Shown here: one piece after another, positions 11,101 through 26,451 of the stretch
Position numbering within the stretch: the stretch's first letter is position 1
Layout of the letters: each line of letters begins with the position of its first letter
Assembly (NCBI RefSeq): GCF_004011695.2
Contig: NC_082412.1
Location: 310,001-374,000 of the forward strand
Direction: 5' to 3'
Origin: Ascochyta rabiei
Taxonomy: Eukaryota; Ascomycota; Dothideomycetes; Pleosporales; Didymellaceae
DNA length: 64,000 bases
Position numbers and translations under genes: made by a program
Notes under the pieces: model-generated
What the model was told of the DNA's origin: nothing
The model's input: the letters and a program-made list of their open reading frames with translations, nothing else
The model's database searches: none

Positions 11101-13611
11101 CTTGATGTCCGCGAAGCTAGTGATGAGCCTACCGGCCTGTGCGGCCTTGCGGAGGCTGGGTTTGTTCGAGACCGTCACGTTCTTGGACTTGTAGTGCTTG
11201 TTCAGAACCACAAGGTCTTCTAGAACACCACCAACGCGGATCTTCTTCATGGTGGACATGTCCTTCTTCTCGGAGCCATCAGTCAGATGACCAATACGCA
11301 GAGCACCCTTGACGCCATGGCCAAGGTCGAGCGTGGCCAACTCGTCGGTTTTGTCGACCACGGTACCCTTGGTGATGTCTCCGGGGCTGAGTGCGTTGAA
11401 AGCAGCTTCCTTGTTGGTATCGACGGCGGCGGGATCCTTGCAAGAAACAAGCAGCTGGCGCTCCTCAGGGTCGACGGAGAGTACACGCACGTTGACGACC
11501 TGGCCCTTGGCGAAGTGACGTCCAGCATCTTCGATGTAAGCTTCGCTCATCTCCGCGACGGGGAGCCAGGCCTTGACGTCGCCATAGAAGCGGACCGTCG
11601 CGCCATGGCGGCGGACGTCGACGAGAATACCAGGACCTGTAGCGCCCTCCTTGAGCTTGGAGTAGTCTGTCCAAGGCTCCACGTCAGAGTTGACGAGAGA
11701 CTTCTTGAGGGTGAGCTGGATCTGGTGTCTTGCTGGGTCGGTGTACAGGACACGGGCAGTAACGGGTACGCCTTCTCTGAACTTTCGCTCCGGGTGCTGT
11801 AGCTTGACGTCTGCAAGATGAAGCTCTGTCACGAGACCGGTGATGCCGTCGGAAAGGTGGACCAGGACGGCTGCGGCGCCCTTCTTATCGGCGATGAGCT
11901 TGTGGACCTTTCCCTTGACGACCTGGCCGGGCTTGATATCCTCAATACGGAGGAAGGGCTGGTCGAGCACCTTGCTCTCGAGCGACAGCTGGAAGAGGGC
12001 GTCCATGGCATTGTATCCGATGATGCGCGCGCGGTGCTTTGTGTCGAGCTTGAACGCACCTGCGTCCTCGGAGAGCACATCCACGCGGTCGTCCGAGAGG
12101 CGAGACACGTGGGCAAAGCCGATGACGTCGCGGACGCCCAGCTCGAAGAAGGCCCCCAGGCCAGGCTGCACCTTGACGACCTTGGCCTGGTGGACAATGG
12201 TGGAGACGGGCAGGTACTCGAGCGGTGTCTTGCGCTCCTTGGGCTTTCCCGACATGCGCGAGGACAGCGAGAGCACGTGGTCGAGCAGCGAGATGCCGAC
12301 CTTTCTGGGCTCCGCATCCGGGCAGGTGAAGAGGATTCTCGCCTTGACCTTTGAGCCGATCTTGTGCTTCTGCGACACGTCGGCGCCCTTTTCTGTGGCG
12401 CCGGAGTGGTAGGCGTCGGCGGTGGCGTCGATCAGTCCGAGGATCTTGCCGGTGAGCGTGGTGGGGGTGTTGTCGGCGATGAGGACGTCGACGGCGGTTC
12501 CGGGCAGGAAAACATCGATGGTGGGTGCGTCGGTCAGCGTGTTGCCCTTGGACAGGATTCCCGACTTGCTCTGGTCGGCGGAGAGCTTGACGATCTTGCC
12601 GTCGGAGTTGAGGCCGGTGACGAGGCACATGAAGACAGCACCCTCCTGGACGTCTGCGTGCTGCACCTTTGCGCCGAGCTCGCCCTTGGGCAGGAAGCCC
12701 TTGATGTTGGTGTCGTCGAGGCCGAGGTCCATGACCAGGCCGTGGTCTTCGTTGCTCAGGACCGAGGCCTGCAGCATCAGGTTGACGGGCATCTTGCGCT
12801 TGGGCACGCCCTTGTTGACGAGCTTGGGGTCGATGGAGAGCTCGAGCCTCTTGCGCGCGCGCGCTGTGTCGTCCGTGGTGGATGTGGTGGATGTGACGCA
12901 GGCCCTCAGGTACTGTCCGACGAAGAAGAAGTTTTTTAGTTGGACGTCCTCGAAGTCTTCGGCGTCGTCGTCCCCGGTCTTGCCCTCGTCGTCCTCGTTC
13001 AGTAGCTTCTCGAGGCGCTCGTTGAGCTTGTCGGACACGGCGGTCAGGGGCACGTAGCCGACGAGGTTGTTGGGCAGCGCGAGCACGATGTCCTGGCTGG
13101 TGATGTCGGTGACCTGGCCGAGGAGGAGGGTGCCGGCGGACAGCTTCTTGTAGTTGAGGCCCTCTGGGCGCACGGCGTCCTCGTGCTCGTCGCCGCCCTT
13201 GGACTTGTCGCCCTTGGACCTGTTGCCCTTGGACTTGTTGCCCTTGTTGGCGGGCCATTTCTTCGCGGCCTTGGCGGCCTTGCCGTCGTCGTCGTCGGAG
13301 CCCATGTCGCCAAACTCGTCGTCGTCGGCGCCACGGCCGCCGCGTCTGGCGCCCGTCTGCTCGAACAGGACATCCTGGTTGGCCCTGATCTGGATCTGCT
13401 TGTGCTCGAGCGGGGTCAGCACGCTCGCGCCGCCACGGGGAAACGCCTTCTCCTCGTCCTGGAAGACGCTCGCCTTGGGCGGCGCGCTCTCCGTCGCCGC
13501 CGTCGGTGCGTCTGATTTGCGGGGGCGCTTTGCTGAGCGGTCGGCCGAGGCGCGCTGTTCTCTCTTCGCAGGCGCGCCCGCGGCGTCTGCCTTTCGTTTG
13601 GTGGCGGCCAT
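8148..13611 (-). CDS. RRP5: rRNA biogenesis protein RRP5 (S1 repeats plus HAT/TPR tail)
   Basis: Two exons, 8713-13611 and 8148-8660, with a 52 bp intron (GTGAGC donor, CTAAC branch, TAG acceptor) give 1803 residues, close to the 1729 of yeast Rrp5. After a Lys/Arg-rich start come many S1 RNA-binding repeats through residue about 1460. The last and clearest reads VGQMVTAKVRHVEDYGVFLLID and GLCHISQLAD. Next is a strongly acidic Asp/Glu/Ser stretch (about 1460-1545), then a HAT/TPR-like helical region (WVRYMVFQRELNEIEKARQIARRAL to the end). This architecture is diagnostic. Rrp5 is a nucleolar protein that binds pre-rRNA and is needed for processing toward both 18S and 5.8S rRNA; S1 repeats and the C-terminal helices serve different cleavages. 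It is head to head with CDT2. The single intron separates most of the HAT region from its final part. Confidence 0.95.
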
Positions 13612-13784
13612 GGCTGTCGTGTGGAGCGCGACGAGGCGTGCGGCAGCAGCAGTCTCTCGTCTTGTGCCAAAGAATTTCAGTGGGGCCGGAGCGCTAGCTG
13701 CCTCGGGCCTGGGCTGGACATGACGGCCACGGCTGACTCATCCGAGCCGAGGCCACTTAACGCGAGCGTGAGAAGCTGGCGCGC

Positions 13785-13840
13785 GCCGAGACGTGACGGC
13801 CGAGACGTGACGGCCGAGACGTGACGGCCGAGACGTGACG
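13785..13840. repeat. four perfect copies of a 14 bp repeat in the RRP5-CDT2 divergent promoter
   Basis: The unit GCCGAGACGTGACG is repeated four times without a mismatch. Each copy contains ACGTGACG, which resembles a bZIP (ATF/CRE-type) half site. It lies in the 480 bp region (13612-14091) shared by the RRP5 and CDT2 promoters, about 175 bp upstream of the RRP5 start and 250 bp upstream of the CDT2 start. Confidence 0.95.
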
Positions 13841-13921
13841 CGCGCCGGGCCCAGGCGAGCCAGCCTCTCCGCCCGTCTCGTGCTGCTATATCTCGTCTCT
13901 GCATCGCCCTTTCGTCCCATG

Positions 13922-14027
13922 TCTCCTTGCTGTCTGGCTGTCTGGCTGTCTGGCCGTCTTGCTGTCTTGCAGGCTTGCTGTCTTGCTGTCTTCCTGTCTT
14001 GCTGTCTTCCTGTCTTCGCTCCCGCAC
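13922..14027. repeat. imperfect 8 bp tandem array upstream of CDT2
   Basis: About a dozen imperfect copies of CTGTCTGG or CTGTCTTG lie on the plus strand. A short CCCAT-type array (about 14047-14075) follows and leads to the CDT2 start. The pyrimidine-rich strand is the sense strand of CDT2, so this probably forms its promoter or 5' UTR. Confidence 0.9.
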
Positions 14028-14091
14028 GCACACGACCCCCCGCCCGCCCATCCCATCCCATCCCATCCCATCCATCCCCTCCCCTCCCGTC

Positions 14092-16143
14092 ATGTCGTCG
14101 CCGTGCGCGCCCCGACTCGCGTTCCAGGAGCCCACGCCCGAGCTCTTCTCCTCGCCGCCCGCGCCCACGGCGACTCGCAAACAAAAGAGGCCGCCGCCCA
14201 TCACCCCCAAGCGCTTCACCCGCTTCTTCACCCCCCGCCACTCCAGCCATGGCTCGTCACGCGCCTCCCTGTCCAGCTCGGGCCGGCAGCTGCAGGACAT
14301 CACCCGCGCCGCCGTCAACCGCACCCATGCCCTGGCACGCACGACGCCCCGCAAGACGGTCAACTTTGTCGACATCGACATCGACGCCGCACAGACGCGC
14401 ACCCCGCCCTCCAGCGCCCGCAAGAGGACGAACCCGTACCTCTCGCCCGAGAGCTCGCCCGCCCCGTTCCACTCTTCGCCGTCCAAACGCTCGCGCTCGC
14501 GCTATGCCACCCCAGAGCCCGTCCCCGTGTTCGAGGACGAGGACGAGGACGAGCTCGAGCTCGAGCTCGAGACGGAGGAGCCCCCCGTGTTTGCTGCCCC
14601 CCTTCGACGATTGGCCACCTTGGGCGCCACATCCCGGAGGCTGCAGCGATCCTTCGGAGGCCTACTCAGCCTCGGCCGCGGCTTCAGACGAGACCACTGC
14701 ACTTCATGGCAGGACCAGACCGCCGACTTCCACAGCAGCGCCGACGACGTCCACTCCCTGTCCCAGCACGCGCCGCCCTTTTGCACCGCCAGCTGCAACA
14801 CAAACTCCCTCTTGGCCGTTGGAGACGAGGACGGCTACATCCACCTGGTCGACTCCGAGGGCGACTTCTCCAAGGCGCACCTCTCATGGCAAGCTCACTC
14901 CAACGCCGTCATGGACCTGCACTTCTCCTCCGACGACTCCTATCTGGCTGCAGGCTCGGGCGACCAGACAGCACAGATCGTCGACGTCCGCACACAACAG
15001 ACCTTGAGCGTCCTGGCAAAGCACAAATCCTCTGTCAAGCAAGTGCGCTTCCAGCCCGGCGACGACAAGATAGTGGCCACCTCCAGTCGAGACGGCGCCG
15101 TTCACATCTGGGACCTGCGCTGCAAAGGGGGAGACCTCACAGTGCACTCGGCCTGGGGGTCGGAGGCTCCCTATGCCAGCGTCGTTCGAACACTGGCAGC
15201 AGCACATGCCGACATGGCTCTGCCCTCGAACCCAGCCACTCGCCTGGCTCCGAACGGCAAGCCAGAACCCGTCAGCAGACGCAATGACGTCTCTGTCACG
15301 GCGCTCTCCTTCCTGCCTGAAGGCCGCCAGCACCTCCTCCTGACGGCCTCGGACGCGTCCACATGTGTAAAGCTGTGGGACATCCGGGGTCGCTACTCAC
15401 TGCGCGGCCCTGCCATACCCATTGCGACCACACGCCACCCTGAATCGCACAACAAACACCGCCACTTTGCCATCAATTCGCTTACCCTCAGTGGCGACGC
15501 CTCACGACTGTACGCGTTGAGCAAAGACAACACCGTCTATGCGTACTCGACAAACCACCTCATCCTGGGCACTGCCCCAGAGCTCTCTGTAGCCTCCTCG
15601 TCCAAACAGAAATACTGCCAGGTCGGCCAAGAAGGCCTGGGTCCTATTTATGGCTTCCGCCACAACCGATTCCACGCCGGCTCCTTCTACGTCAAGGCTT
15701 CGCTGCGCAAAGCCTTGGATGACAAGCCGGAGATGCTCGCCGTCGGCAGCACCGACGGCTGCCCCATTTTGTTCCCCACCGACGAGACCTTCCTCAAGCG
15801 CGAGACACGGCACCGAGAAGACGAAGCCGACGACCTGCCAGACATGACGCCCCGCTCCCTCCTCAAACCATCCCTATCCCGGTCGGCGAGCAGCCGCTTG
15901 CCTGATACGATCCCCATCTACGAGCACGGCACCCCTCTCATCCGCGGCCACGACGCCGAAGTCACGAGCGTCTCGTGGGCCAAGAACGGCACCCTGATCA
16001 GCGTCAGCGACGACCACCGCATACGGCGCTGGATAGAAGGCAGCCAGGCCCGGCAACTGCGTACAGGCGGCGAGGGGGAGGGGAGGAGGTGGCAGTGTGG
16101 CTGGGCCGAAGTAAACGCCAGCCACGACGAAGCCGACGAGTAG
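14092..16143 (+). CDS. CDT2: CDT2/DTL-like WD40 substrate receptor of the CRL4 ubiquitin ligase
   Basis: A single exon encodes 683 residues from the first ATG; the open frame upstream is repeat sequence without an ATG. Residues 1-200 are disordered and basic or proline-rich, with an acidic stretch around 145-160. A WD40 propeller follows: LLAVGDEDGYIHLVD, HSNAVMDLHFSSDD, IVATSSRDGAVHIWDLR, LLLTASDASTCVKLWDIRGRY, and later RGHDAEVTSVSWAKNG. Two WD repeats end in WDLR or WDIR, the WDxR signature of DDB1-binding receptors. Cdt2 brings PCNA-bound proteins such as Cdt1 and Spd1/p21-type inhibitors to Cul4-Ddb1 for ubiquitination during S phase and after DNA damage, in the nucleus. The length and the interrupted propeller (an insertion after WDLRCKGG) fit fungal Cdt2. 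Another WDxR receptor is possible but less likely. Confidence 0.8.
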   Translation: MSSPCAPRLAFQEPTPELFSSPPAPTATRKQKRPPPITPKRFTRFFTPRHSSHGSSRASLSSSGRQLQDITRAAVNRTHALARTTPRKTVNFVDIDIDAAQTRTPPSSARKRTNPYLSPESSPAPFHSSPSKRSRSRYATPEPVPVFEDEDEDELELELETEEPPVFAAPLRRLATLGATSRRLQRSFGGLLSLGRGFRRDHCTSWQDQTADFHSSADDVHSLSQHAPPFCTASCNTNSLLAVGDEDGYIHLVDSEGDFSKAHLSWQAHSNAVMDLHFSSDDSYLAAGSGDQTAQIVDVRTQQTLSVLAKHKSSVKQVRFQPGDDKIVATSSRDGAVHIWDLRCKGGDLTVHSAWGSEAPYASVVRTLAAAHADMALPSNPATRLAPNGKPEPVSRRNDVSVTALSFLPEGRQHLLLTASDASTCVKLWDIRGRYSLRGPAIPIATTRHPESHNKHRHFAINSLTLSGDASRLYALSKDNTVYAYSTNHLILGTAPELSVASSSKQKYCQVGQEGLGPIYGFRHNRFHAGSFYVKASLRKALDDKPEMLAVGSTDGCPILFPTDETFLKRETRHREDEADDLPDMTPRSLLKPSLSRSASSRLPDTIPIYEHGTPLIRGHDAEVTSVSWAKNGTLISVSDDHRIRRWIEGSQARQLRTGGEGEGRRWQCGWAEVNASHDEADE

Positions 16144-16182
16144 AGTGCTGATATACCCCATTGATATTGATTGTACGAGTAC

Positions 16183-16296
16183 GCCACGACACCGCTACGA
16201 ATCCAAGCTATTCCTTGCTCCCACCCTTTTGTTCCTCGTGCCACGACACCGCTACGAATCCAAGCTATTCCTTGCTCCCACCCTTTTGTTCATCGT
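16183..16296. repeat. 57 bp tandem duplication downstream of CDT2
   Basis: Two adjacent 57 bp copies (16183-16239 and 16240-16296) differ at one base. They start 40 bp after the CDT2 stop, probably in the 3' UTR. A short (CCGCCT)n run follows near 16370-16390. The rest of 16144-17164 shows nothing recognisable. Confidence 0.95.
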
Positions 16297-17164
16297 GCCA
16301 CTCCACCATCAACACCCGCTCCTGCTTTCCTTTTATCCGTGCCCCTGCCTCTCCCCATTCCATCCTCCGCCTCCGCCTCCGCCTCCGCCTCACTGCGTTG
16401 GCACAATGCAACTCACTCCCTCTGACCCACCACACTGCACGCCTAGTCTATCTAGATCCCATCCTCTCCACCCTGTCCGTACATCCGCTGAAGTATACGT
16501 ACTGCAGCTAACACGGTAGATTCAGTAGAACTTACACCGCTGCAGTCTGTGTTTTGGGACGCGGGGGTTGATGTGGGGTGAGGTACGGGGTGAGCGTAAA
16601 GGCGTGCATCGCGGCGATGGTAAAGGCGTGGATCAATTCCTCTCCAAAGCAACGAAGCTTGTCTTGGCGGAAGGGATGATATCGACGGTTGGCTACGCTC
16701 CTCCCCGACTCGTCTCACACCGAGTCCATCCAATCACCCAGTCGTTCTTACAGACCATGATGCACTCGATGGGTATCGTCTTGAGATCAATCAAGCAACA
16801 CGTCTGAGGGTACCGCCGCTAGCCTCTACATAATGGATGTGATGTCCTGATCCGGCTGTTCAGCGCTATACCACATTCGGCGTGTCCTCGGACAGAACAT
16901 GTCGATTCAGCGGGGTCGAGGCTGGTTGTGTGTCAGAGGAGAGAATACTCTGCACGCAACTCCCACAGCTCTACAATGAAAGCAGCTGGATAGAGGGGAA
17001 GAAGCCGAGAATGCAAGACCGAAGCTCTCATTACGAAGGAGATGTCATTTCCAGTCGTCAAGGAGGAAAATCGCTACAAGGCCAATATTGCTAAAACGGA
17101 GTCGAAGCCCCCCATGCAAACACCCAAAACTCCATCCCATGCCTCGTCAACCCACCATGCCTCT

Positions 17165-18470
17165 CTACCATGCCAACTCGCTCTTATCGCCATCGCTCCC
17201 ACACGCCAGCCCCTCGCAGAAATCAACATCCTCATTGCTAACCGCACTGTTCCCCTCCTTCTCCAGCGCCTGCTTCGCGGGCCAGATCTGCTTCCCACCG
17301 GCCTTTTCGCGCTTCGCATGCTCCATGACAATCTCGCGACACCGCTTCTGAAAGAACAGCGGGCCCTTCTCCAAGTGCGGGTGCAGCTCGCCGTTGACGA
17401 AGACGCCGGCGTTGATGTTCCTCTGCGCGCGCTCGCACAGCACCTTGTCCTCGGCCATGACGCGCTTGTACACTAGGTTCAGCCGGTCGAATTCCTCGCG
17501 CGTGCTGTCGCGATTCTTCCACACTTCGTAGTACATGACGCTCTTGCTGGGGCCGGATGGCATGAATTTTTGCATAAACATAAAGTGCGGGCTACGCCGG
17601 CGTGTTAGTCGGTCTGGCGTGATTCGTGCGCTGTGACGCTTACCTGACGGTGTAGGAGGAGTGAGGGAACAGGTACGTGGAGCAGATGTTGAGACCCTGC
17701 TTGACCTGATCCGGATTGCTCTTGGGATCGTGGTCGATGTGATCCGCTGAGCATTGGACGTCGTATGTCTCGAGGTTGGCAATGGCAGGCAAGTCGGGGT
17801 GTGTTGTCTTGCAGTGGTAGCACTCGTTGAAGTTGTCGGCGAGGATCTTCCAGTTGAAGTCGCCCTCCATGGAGTATGAGTGGTCGAATTCGTAGTCGTC
17901 AAAGTCAAACTGCTTGAATCGCTCTTGCTGATCGGTACCTTCAAACTGCTCGTCCCAAGACACATCGGGCACCTTCTTTGAGTCCATGTTGACGTAGACG
18001 AACCCATTGGGATCGATGTGGACGTGGATTGGGAGGAGACCGTTCTTGGTCTTGTCAAAGCCATCGAGATCCTGGTACCCGGGAGCCTTTGCGAGCTTGC
18101 CATTCAGACCGTATGACCATCCGTGGTACTTGCATGAGAGAATCTTGGAGTTGCCCTCCTCTTGTTCAACGACAGGATATGCCCGGTGCCTGCACACATT
18201 GTGGAAAGCGTGGATCTCGCCGTTTCGGTCCTTGGAGACGACAAAGTCGTAGTTGGCACAGTTGTAGCGCAGCCAGTCACCGGGCTTCGAAAGCCTGGAC
18301 TTGTGTGTGAGGATGAGCCACCGGCGGGAGAAGATGGCACGTCTCTCTAGCTGGTACATCTCTTCTGAAGTGTACCAGTTGCCCGGCAGAGCACGAACGG
18401 CACTGTTCTCTGATGGTGATGCTGGCGCAGCGCCGCCGAGCCCGATGTAGCTCAACAACGATCCGACCAT
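17165..18470 (-). CDS. Rieske non-heme iron oxygenase, choline/glycine-betaine monooxygenase type
   Basis: Exons 17644-18470 and 17165-17591, with a 52 bp intron (GTAAGC donor, CTAAC branch, TAG acceptor), encode 417 residues. The Rieske [2Fe-2S] ligands are Cys93 and His95 in NVCRHRAYP, and Cys113 and His116 in SCKYHGWSYG. The mononuclear iron region reads ADNFNECYHCKTTHPDLP, with Glu216, His219 and His224. This resembles the choline monooxygenase / glycine betaine demethylase (GbcA-like) group more than classic aromatic-ring dioxygenase alpha subunits. The likely reaction is oxidative attack on an N-methyl amine, using electrons from a reductase not visible here. I chose the second in-frame ATG (18470). 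An ATG at 18557 would add 29 hydrophobic residues that may be 5' UTR or a targeting segment. Divergent to it, about 2 kb away, is a dimethylglycine-dehydrogenase-like gene. Confidence 0.88.
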
Positions 18471-23033
<4,563 letters not shown>

Positions 23034-23279
23034 TGATGGGAATATGTAGATGGTAACGAATTTCATGACCACTGTGGAGCATTGCAAGGAGCGATATACG
23101 GTGTTCGTGGCGTTGATGCATAGTGGATAGCTTCTCAGACTTCAATCGATATTTCACCTCACTGCTGTCAGTTCTTTCATACTTGACAGTTGAGACGCGA
23201 CCAGAACGCGCTTTTCTGCGACGTTGCTCACGTGATCGCTATCGATAAGGTCGCGTTCCCCCTCCCGCAGCTCCCGTGT

Positions 23280-24476
23280 ATGTCATCAACAACAGCTGCA
23301 GACATCATATCATCCATGAGCTTCTTCGCTGCTGCAATTCGACGCGCACCGTTTCAATCATTGCATTTGCCGGTCACAGGAGTAAGTTAGGTTCTACATT
23401 GGGAGAAACTAGCTAACACCGTGCAGCTATTCACTACACGCGCCATGCATATCCAATCAATTCCCATGTGTATGAGCACCCTGATGGAAAGGCCAGTAGT
23501 ACAACGACGCTGACAACTCCACAGGGGAGGGTTCCGGCAACAACTATGCCTACCTTGTTTCGGATAGTAAGACACGTGAAGCTGTGATTATCGACCCAGC
23601 AAGCCCAGAGGAGTAAGTCCGCTATTATGCAGGCTTCACTTGGCATCTAGCTCATCAGCTAACACTCTATTTGTGGAGAGTTCTTCCAGTCCTCAAAAAG
23701 GAGACAGATGGCGGTCTCAAACTGACGAACATCATCAATACCCACCAGTGAGCATATCCGCTCGCCCATCCTTGCGTCTGCTAACGCCAACACAGCCATC
23801 ACGACCATGCGGGAGGAAACAAGGAGATCGTGAGGAAGATATGATATAACTACTTGGTATTAGCTGACTTTACGATAGCTTAAGCATTTCAAGCTCCCAA
23901 TCATTGGCGGCCGCGATTGCAATCTAGTCAGCAAGACTCCCGCACACAAGGAAACATTCAAAATTGGTTCCATAGAAGTCACCGCCCTTCACACACCATG
24001 CCATACGCAAGACAGCGTTTGCTTCTATTTCAAAGATGGGGACGACAAGGCCGTCTTCACCGGTGACACCATGTTCATCGGCGGCTGTGGCCGCTTTTTT
24101 GAAGGTACAGCGGAGGAGATGCACAAAGCACTGAACGAGACTCTGGCCGCGTTGCCGGATGACACCAAGATATACCCAGGTCACGAGTACACCAAGGGCA
24201 ACGTCAAGTTTGCAAAGACTGTAGCGAAGGACAACGAAGCCGTCAAGAAGCTTGACGCCTACTCCCAGGCGAACAAGGAAACTCAAGGCAAGTTCACCAT
24301 CGGCGACGAGAAGGTAAGATTTCTTCAGAAAAGCATCTGCACATGAAATATACTGACACACTCAGAAACACAACGTCTTCATGCTCTTCGCCGACCCCGA
24401 GATCCAGAAAGCCGCCGGGCAAACTGAGCCCGTAGAAGTCGTACGCTCACTGCGAGCACTAAAGGACAAATTGTAG
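23280..24476 (+). CDS. glyoxalase II (hydroxyacylglutathione hydrolase), probably mitochondrial
   Basis: Seven exons (23280-23381, 23427-23469, 23525-23612, 23679-23747, 23796-23829, 23879-24313, 24366-24476) join in frame into 293 residues. The metallo-beta-lactamase metal motif THHHHDH (residues 99-105) is rebuilt across the exon 4/5 junction. HTPCHTQDSVCF, FTGDTMFIGGCGRFFEG and YPGHEYTKGN carry the remaining metal and glutathione-site residues typical of glyoxalase II. The enzyme hydrolyses S-lactoylglutathione (and some other glutathione thioesters) to the acid and glutathione. The first 45 or so residues are rich in Ser, Ala and Arg with no acidic run (FFAAAIRRAPFQSLHL), suggesting a mitochondrial presequence. 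An alternative start at the internal MHIQSIPMW would give a cytosolic form. It is six introns in under 1.2 kb, unusually dense for this window. Confidence 0.92.
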
Positions 24477-24584
24477 ATCTACTAACCATGTTAAGCATGT
24501 GTGTAGCTTAGAAGTGTACCGACGACTTCGAATTAAAAAAAATGTTCCACACTCTCAACCACCGTACCCTGACATACAGTACTA

Positions 24585-25917
24585 CGTCAAAAGTTAGTTC
24601 CACTAAGCGAATCCCCGCATCATCACCACGCCCACCACCCTACTTTGTAAGGCAATTGAGATAGCTACACATAGTCAAAACGCTCTAAATTTTAAGGTTG
24701 TACTGTTCTATACTAGTATTTTGTTTACTAGCCTTTTGCCTTCCTGCAGGCACTTAGGCGTGCTGGCATACTACTAATAAGTTTCTTAATAAGCAAGTTT
24801 AGGATGCAACGCTAGCACTCCTTTAACGCCTTATAAAACTTATCCTAATGCTCTTCTACCTTGCTATAGTTGTTAAACTGTAGGTAGAGCTTATGCATCA
24901 TCCGTTTAAGGCGCCACTAGAGGTGCTTAATTAGGTTAAGATTAGGTAAGTAAGCCAGCTATAGGAGAGTTGTAATGTTGTAATCTGCTATAAATGTCTG
25001 TACAGCGTAGGAGGTGTGTATACGCGCGTTATCCTGCATAAAAAGCTAAGACTTATAATAGTAAGGTAAGAGACCTTGCTTAAGTGTTTTAATGTAACTT
25101 TTGCTGGTATAGCTACCACGTGGAGTATTAGGGTCCCTCTCCATAATAATGAGTAGACTCTGCTGTGGTCTACCCCGTGCATCTAGCCATATGGCTCCCC
25201 ACACCATCTGAGCAGGTGGACGACTAGTAGAGATCCTAGTAATCATCCTTAGCTTCCATCTCTCATCAGGATAGCGAAACACCCACTGCTGTTCATGGCT
25301 AGAGCCCTTCTGAACAGAGCACTTATTACTAAACTTGACTGTGTGCTAACGCCAATTAAACGTCTAATGCTCTTAAGCAAACTAGAGACGCTAGAGAGCA
25401 TGCCTACAAGTGAGTTTAGGCCTCTTTTTACTCCTCTAACAGGTTATATAGTATTGCTTAAGTGCGTAATAGATAGTTAACTTGCTAGGCTTGTAGGTAG
25501 TAGTGTTGTTAGGTAGGGCAATCTGGGCGACTTTAGCAAGCTTAGAGTAGGTAATCTGGGGATTCCTTTGTGTTGCGCAGTGTAGGAGCTTCTTCTGCGT
25601 ATCAGATAGTATCTTAGGTCTGCCTAAGCAAGGTCTATTGCGTGTAGTTCCTGTAGTGTTAAAATGTTTATAAAGATTTTAGATAGTACGCTTGCAACAG
25701 CTAAAGTGACTAGCAACTTTATGGGTACCTGCACCTGCGTGTAGCCACCTAATTGCCTAATCCCGCTCTACAGAATTTAAGCGACGGCGTTTCTGCATCT
25801 AATGGTCAAGAAAGTAAGGAAAACGGAGTGGTAGTGGTGAAGTTGTAGGTGGTCAAAAAGTATGGGTGGCTGGGTTGACACGTCGGAGGGACGCTAGCGC
25901 GGAACTAACTTTTGACG
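24585..25917 (-). mobile_element. inactivated Tc1/mariner-type DNA transposon
   Basis: The two ends carry a perfect 17 bp inverted repeat, CGTCAAAAGTTAGTTCC at 24585-24601 and its complement at 25901-25917, with weaker similarity inward. The 1333 bp length is typical of Tc1/mariner. A TA precedes the left end, but the expected TA after the right end is absent. On the minus strand, pieces of a DDE transposase are readable: PPAQMVWGAIWLDARG, FMQDNARIHTS, and a damaged copy of the usual SPDLNPIEHLWW block. That block shows Ser-to-Leu, Asp-to-Asn, Pro-to-Leu and stops consistent with Trp-to-stop or Gln-to-stop, all C-to-T or G-to-A transitions. Many in-frame stops and AT/TpA richness fit RIP. The copy cannot encode an active transposase. 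Confidence 0.9.
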
Positions 25918-26451
25918 CGCGACTGTACCAGGTGCGCGCCTGTGACACATCCACCAAACATACTACTGGTTCACAGTTAACAGAAGTAACGCTGTACGCC
26001 AAGATGATATACCTTGATACTCACATTGGCACTTTTAAAACCCATGCCTGTGTGCCTGAGAATGCGCATGTGCTACGACTACCCAGATATCGCAATCTAA
26101 GCCCACACCGATTCATGCCTACTTGGCGGCAGCTAGGTGTATCATCAACCGACATGGAGGAGGGGGTAGAGCGGGTAGTGACGTTTGAGCACGCATTCAA
26201 AGGAGACAGAAGCTGGGAGTTGATACATTAGCGTCTGTAGCTTTTTTGCAGCTCTTAAGATTAGTGTAGCTGGGGAACAGGAAGAGTCTATAACGGCCAC
26301 TTTGTTCGACATTTTTCTTCTCTTCTCCTCGACTGCTTGTGGTCGACGATAGTGAAGTGAGGTTGTTGGTGGTCGTGGAAGCGAGTGTATCCGATCTTTC
26401 AAAGATGGTGCTTGCATGTATGGCTAAATGGGATGATGTATATTATATCTT
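25918..26451. other. intergenic flank between transposon and ELG1 3' end
   Basis: About 530 bp without a supported gene. An open frame overlapping the right transposon end (25866-26231) has no family signature and is not called. Confidence 0.5.

Noticed and set aside
25866..26231. 121-codon frame spanning the right end of the mariner element
   Set aside because: It begins inside the transposon end and has no protein signature.
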